A stretch of DNA of 32,223 bases from Planctomycetota bacterium (GTDB lineage: Bacteria > Planctomycetota > PUPC01 > DSUN01): assembly GCA_016872875.1 (NCBI GenBank), contig VGYW01000036.1:1-32223 (forward strand), given 5' to 3'. How positions within the stretch are numbered: the first letter of the stretch is position 1; each line of letters opens with the position of its first letter. The notes under the pieces were generated by a model. The model made no database searches, was not told the origin of the DNA, and saw only the letters and a program-made list of their open reading frames with translations. A program made the position numbers and the translations under genes. Below, in pieces: positions 29,995-32,223 of this stretch.

Positions 29995-30178
29995 CGTAGC
30001 CCAGGGCGACCAAAGGGAGCCCTGGGGAACCGCGGCCACCCACACATGAGCCCCTGAAAGGGGCGATTCATGCCCTCCTGAATCGCCCCCTTCGGGGGCT
30101 CTGCCTTGGGCGGGGCGCTCCACCCAGGGCTCCCTTCGGTCGCCCTGGGCTACGACTGGCTCGCCCGCATTCGCGGGC
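29995..30178. repeat. Large nested palindromic element between accessory genes
   Basis: Outer arms at 29995-30026 and 30123-30154 (CGTAGCCCAGGGCGACC... and ...GGTCGCCCTGGGCTACG) are near-perfect inverted copies. Inner arms at 30049-30070 and 30078-30100 (AGCCCCTGAAAGGGGCGATTCA and its complement) form a second stem. A GCCCGC/GCGGGC hairpin follows at 30163-30178. It takes up nearly half of the 417-nt gap between the DUF2442 and zinc-ribbon genes, which holds no supported gene apart from a promoter at 30229. Confidence 0.8.
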
Positions 30179-30228
30179 TGACGCTGGCCCAAGTCCAACT
30201 CGCGGCGGCGCTGATTCGCCTGCATCGG

Positions 30229-30256
30229 TTGACGCGGCGGCCCCGCGTGGTATAAT
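30229..30256 (+). promoter_or_regulatory. Sigma-70-type promoter for the zinc-ribbon gene
   Basis: TTGACG (30229-30234) and a perfect TATAAT (30251-30256) with 16-nt spacing, just after the nested palindrome. The predicted 5' leader is about 100 nt. Confidence 0.7.
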
Positions 30257-30365
30257 CCCAGGCGGCTGCGGCCCGCTCCGGCCGACACGGCAGCGCGTCC
30301 GGAGAGAGGAGAAGCAACTCTTGGCGAGAAGGGGTTGCAGTGGCCCGGAGGTAAGGAGAACCACC

Positions 30366-30686
30366 ATGGGGCTAGTCAGATGCGCGGAGTGTGGGAGGGA
30401 GGTCTCAGATAGAGCGGAGAGCTGCCCCCAGTGCGGGTTCCCCCTTTCTGCCAGCCCGGACATGGTGGGCGGTCGCCAGATCAGGGGGATAGAGAAGACG
30501 GCCAAGCGATTCAAGGCACACATCTTGTTGGCTACCATCGCCCTGATTGTCGGGGTGATCTGGACAGTGGGCTCGTGCGAGCAGTCAAAGCACGGGAGCG
30601 TAGAGCCCATGCCCATCTTGCTCACTTTCTTCAGCGCCATATGGCTGCTCATAGCCAAGCTTCTTGCCTGGTGGCACCATGGGTAG
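30366..30686 (+). CDS. Zinc-ribbon small membrane protein
   Basis: A 106-residue protein. Residues 5-24 carry a zinc-ribbon (CAECGREVSDRAESCPQCG). Two hydrophobic segments follow, about 53-69 (LLATIALIVGVIWTVGS) and 80-100 (PILLTFFSAIWLLIAKLLAW). AAGGAG lies 7 nt before the ATG. Zinc-ribbon plus membrane helices is a common layout in small bacterial proteins of unknown role. The gene is followed by a secreted unknown in the same direction, 63 nt later. Confidence 0.8.
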   Translation: MGLVRCAECGREVSDRAESCPQCGFPLSASPDMVGGRQIRGIEKTAKRFKAHILLATIALIVGVIWTVGSCEQSKHGSVEPMPILLTFFSAIWLLIAKLLAWWHHG

Positions 30687-30749
30687 AAGCGCAGGAGCAA
30701 GAGTTGCTGCCCCAACTCCTCTGATCCAGGCTCGCGAAGGAGGTCAACC

Positions 30750-31253
30750 ATGAGGCTAGGCTTCTTCGGGATATCTGTATTGTGGGCCGCCTTCCTTGCG
30801 TCGGCCGGCCAAAGGCACGAGGAAGAGGACTTCGTAGTTGAGAAGTTCGATTTCGAGTGGACGGTCGCAGAAGTCGGCGACTCGCGACTCATCATCAACA
30901 AGACACACGAGACAACTCGCGTCCTCATCCGAAGTGGTCGCATGATGGCCGATTCCATTTGGCTGTCACCGGATGAAGCCGAGAAGGTGGGCAAGGCGCT
31001 GGCGGATGTTGACAAGTACTACCTCAAGATGCGCAATGCCGAGACCGACATGAGTGACCGAGTAGAGGCTGCTGGCTACACGGTCACTTTCCACTTCTCG
31101 AAGAAGTACGGTTTCAGTGTTCGCCTCGCGCCTGCAGAACGGTTCGCCCTGTCTTCCCTATCACTCGAACGTGGAGAAGCGAAGGCATTCGCGCCCCATC
31201 TGATGAAAGCCAGAGCTATGGCAGGATTCATTGACCGGAAGATCAAGTTCTGA
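30750..31253 (+). CDS. Predicted secreted protein of unknown function
   Basis: A 167-residue protein with a likely short signal peptide (MRLGFFGISVLWAAFLASA). The mature part is hydrophilic, with FEWTVAEVGDSRLIINKTHETTRVLIRSG, a helix LSPDEAEKVGKALADVDKYYLK and a strand YTVTFHFSKKYGFSVRL. The predicted mix of strands and helices looks like a small globular domain. No family was recognised. GGAGG lies about 6 nt before the ATG. It may share the promoter at 30229. Codon use seems less GC-extreme than in the electron-transfer genes. Confidence 0.7.
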   Translation: MRLGFFGISVLWAAFLASAGQRHEEEDFVVEKFDFEWTVAEVGDSRLIINKTHETTRVLIRSGRMMADSIWLSPDEAEKVGKALADVDKYYLKMRNAETDMSDRVEAAGYTVTFHFSKKYGFSVRLAPAERFALSSLSLERGEAKAFAPHLMKARAMAGFIDRKIKF

Positions 31254-31354
31254 ACCTGCGCAGTGTGAGACTCCGCTGAGCCGTGGACCCGAGGGAGACA
31301 AGCCGCGGGCGCCTCGCATCACGGACCTGGCACCCTACCACCAAGGAGCAACAC

Positions 31355-32223
31355 ATGGGCGGGAAGCCGCCGAAGATGGCCGAAGGGCCGTTCGAGCCGA
31401 CGTGGGAATCGCTGGAGGCCTTCAAGCCGCCAGACTGGTACGTGGATGGGAAGTTCGGGATTTTCATCCACTGGGGCGTCTACTCGGTGCCGGCCTTCGG
31501 CAATGAGTGGTATCCCCGAAACATGTACCAGCAAGGCTCCCGCGAGTTCGAGCATCACGTGAAGACCTATGGGCCGCAGGAGCGGTTCGGCTACAAGGAC
31601 TTCATTCCGATGCTGACGGCGGAACGCTACGACCCCGCGGCCTGGGCGAATCTGTTCCGCAGGGCGGGGGCGAAGTTCGTCGTCCCCGTGGCCGAGCACC
31701 ACGACGGCTTCGCGATGTACGACTGCTCGCTCTCGGACTGGTGTGCGGCGAAGATGGGGCCGAGACGCGACCTCATCGGCGACCTCGCCCGCGCCTGCCG
31801 CGACGAGTGGCTCACCTTCGGCCTCTCGAGCCACCGCGCCGAGCACTGGTGGTTCTTCGACGGCGGGATGAAGTTCCCCTCGGACGTCCAGGACCCCCGC
31901 TTCGCCGGCCTCTACGGCCCCGCCCAGCCAGGCTCGATGCAGCCGAACGAGGAGTTCCTCGACGACTGGCTGGCCCGCACGTGCGAGCTGGTGGACAAGT
32001 ATCAGCCGCAGCTCGTCTGGTTCGACTGGTGGATCGAGCAGCCGGTCTTCGCCCCCTACCTTCGCCGCTTCGCCGCCTACTACTACAATCGCGGCGCCCA
32101 GTGGGGCCGCGGCGTCGCCATCAACTACAAGCTCAAGAGCTTCCCGCCCAAGGCCGCGGTCTACGACATCGAGCGGGGCCAGCTCGACGACATCAACCCG
32201 CTCTTCTGGCAGACCGACACGGC
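31355..32223 (+). CDS. GH29 alpha-L-fucosidase (3' end cut by window edge)
   Basis: 289 codons are visible to the window edge without a stop. GKFGIFIHWGVYSVPAFGNEWYPRNMY (split here as motif GIFIHWG and EWY near residues 34-60), RAGAKFVVPVAEHHDGFAMYDC, RRDLIGDLARACR and LVWFDWW follow the GH29 family order. D224 in WFDWW is the expected nucleophile. The enzyme would release L-fucose from glycans. No signal peptide is seen, so it may be cytoplasmic or the start may be further upstream. AAGGAG lies 6 nt before the ATG at 31355. It is not obviously linked to the respiratory genes. Confidence 0.93.
   Translation, partial: MGGKPPKMAEGPFEPTWESLEAFKPPDWYVDGKFGIFIHWGVYSVPAFGNEWYPRNMYQQGSREFEHHVKTYGPQERFGYKDFIPMLTAERYDPAAWANLFRRAGAKFVVPVAEHHDGFAMYDCSLSDWCAAKMGPRRDLIGDLARACRDEWLTFGLSSHRAEHWWFFDGGMKFPSDVQDPRFAGLYGPAQPGSMQPNEEFLDDWLARTCELVDKYQPQLVWFDWWIEQPVFAPYLRRFAAYYYNRGAQWGRGVAINYKLKSFPPKAAVYDIERGQLDDINPLFWQTDT

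Overview
This is a GC-rich bacterial window of about 32 kb. It holds anaerobic electron-transfer genes followed by accessory genes. No rRNA, tRNA or CRISPR array was seen. The lineage cannot be fixed from the sequence. The dense short repeats, system II cytochrome c maturation, siroheme-based heme synthesis and a GH29 fucosidase would fit an uncultured anaerobic planctomycete or other PVC-type bacterium, but this is inference.

Left block (1-9223, minus strand): a cytoplasmic iron-sulfur/flavin complex, transcribed as hdrC, hdrB, HdrA(N-half)-NuoE fusion, NuoF/HydB-like, HydA/NuoG-type ferredoxin-HdrA(C-half) fusion, MvhD-like, a 41-residue membrane peptide, an FrhB/FdhB-like ferredoxin and an AsrA/HydB-type dicluster protein cut by the window edge. 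HdrA is present as two genes, and each half is fused to a different NADH-dehydrogenase-type module. The set looks like an NAD(H)-linked heterodisulfide-reductase-type electron bifurcation or confurcation complex.

Middle block (9431-19566): on the minus strand, a 1374-residue protein joins a very large polytopic membrane region to a 12-heme cytochrome domain, and upstream lies an AhbC-like radical SAM heme-synthesis enzyme. Divergently, on the plus strand, are a tetraheme c554-like cytochrome, a 12-heme NapC/NirT-like paralogue of the large protein, and the ResB and CcsA heme-ligation proteins. The 347-nt divergent region has a textbook -24/-12 (sigma-54) promoter facing right, a near-consensus one facing left, and a 20-bp perfect palindrome between them. 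Two weaker -24/-12 sites precede the large cytochrome and the HdrA-NuoE gene.

Regulatory and heme block (19955-26971, minus strand): a CcsA/HemX-like protein, HemA, a Cache/Cys-rich histidine kinase and an NtrC-family sigma-54 activator are closely packed, partly with ATGA overlaps, followed by a secreted Spy-like protein. A simple model is that this two-component system drives the cytochrome and Hdr transcription units through the -24/-12 promoters, while HemA and AhbC supply heme and ResB/CcsA attach it.

Right block (27081-32223, plus strand): looser accessory genes that look less GC-rich in places. These are a possibly truncated ribbon-helix-helix protein, two near-identical DUF2442 genes flanking an orphan adenine methyltransferase and a small-protein/retropepsin-like pair, a zinc-ribbon membrane protein, a secreted unknown, and the start of an alpha-L-fucosidase.

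The window also carries at least 13 arrays of 7-nt-period repeats, often as inverted pairs, both between genes and in frame inside genes. There are several larger nested palindromes as well, three of which form the C-terminal coding ends of real genes.
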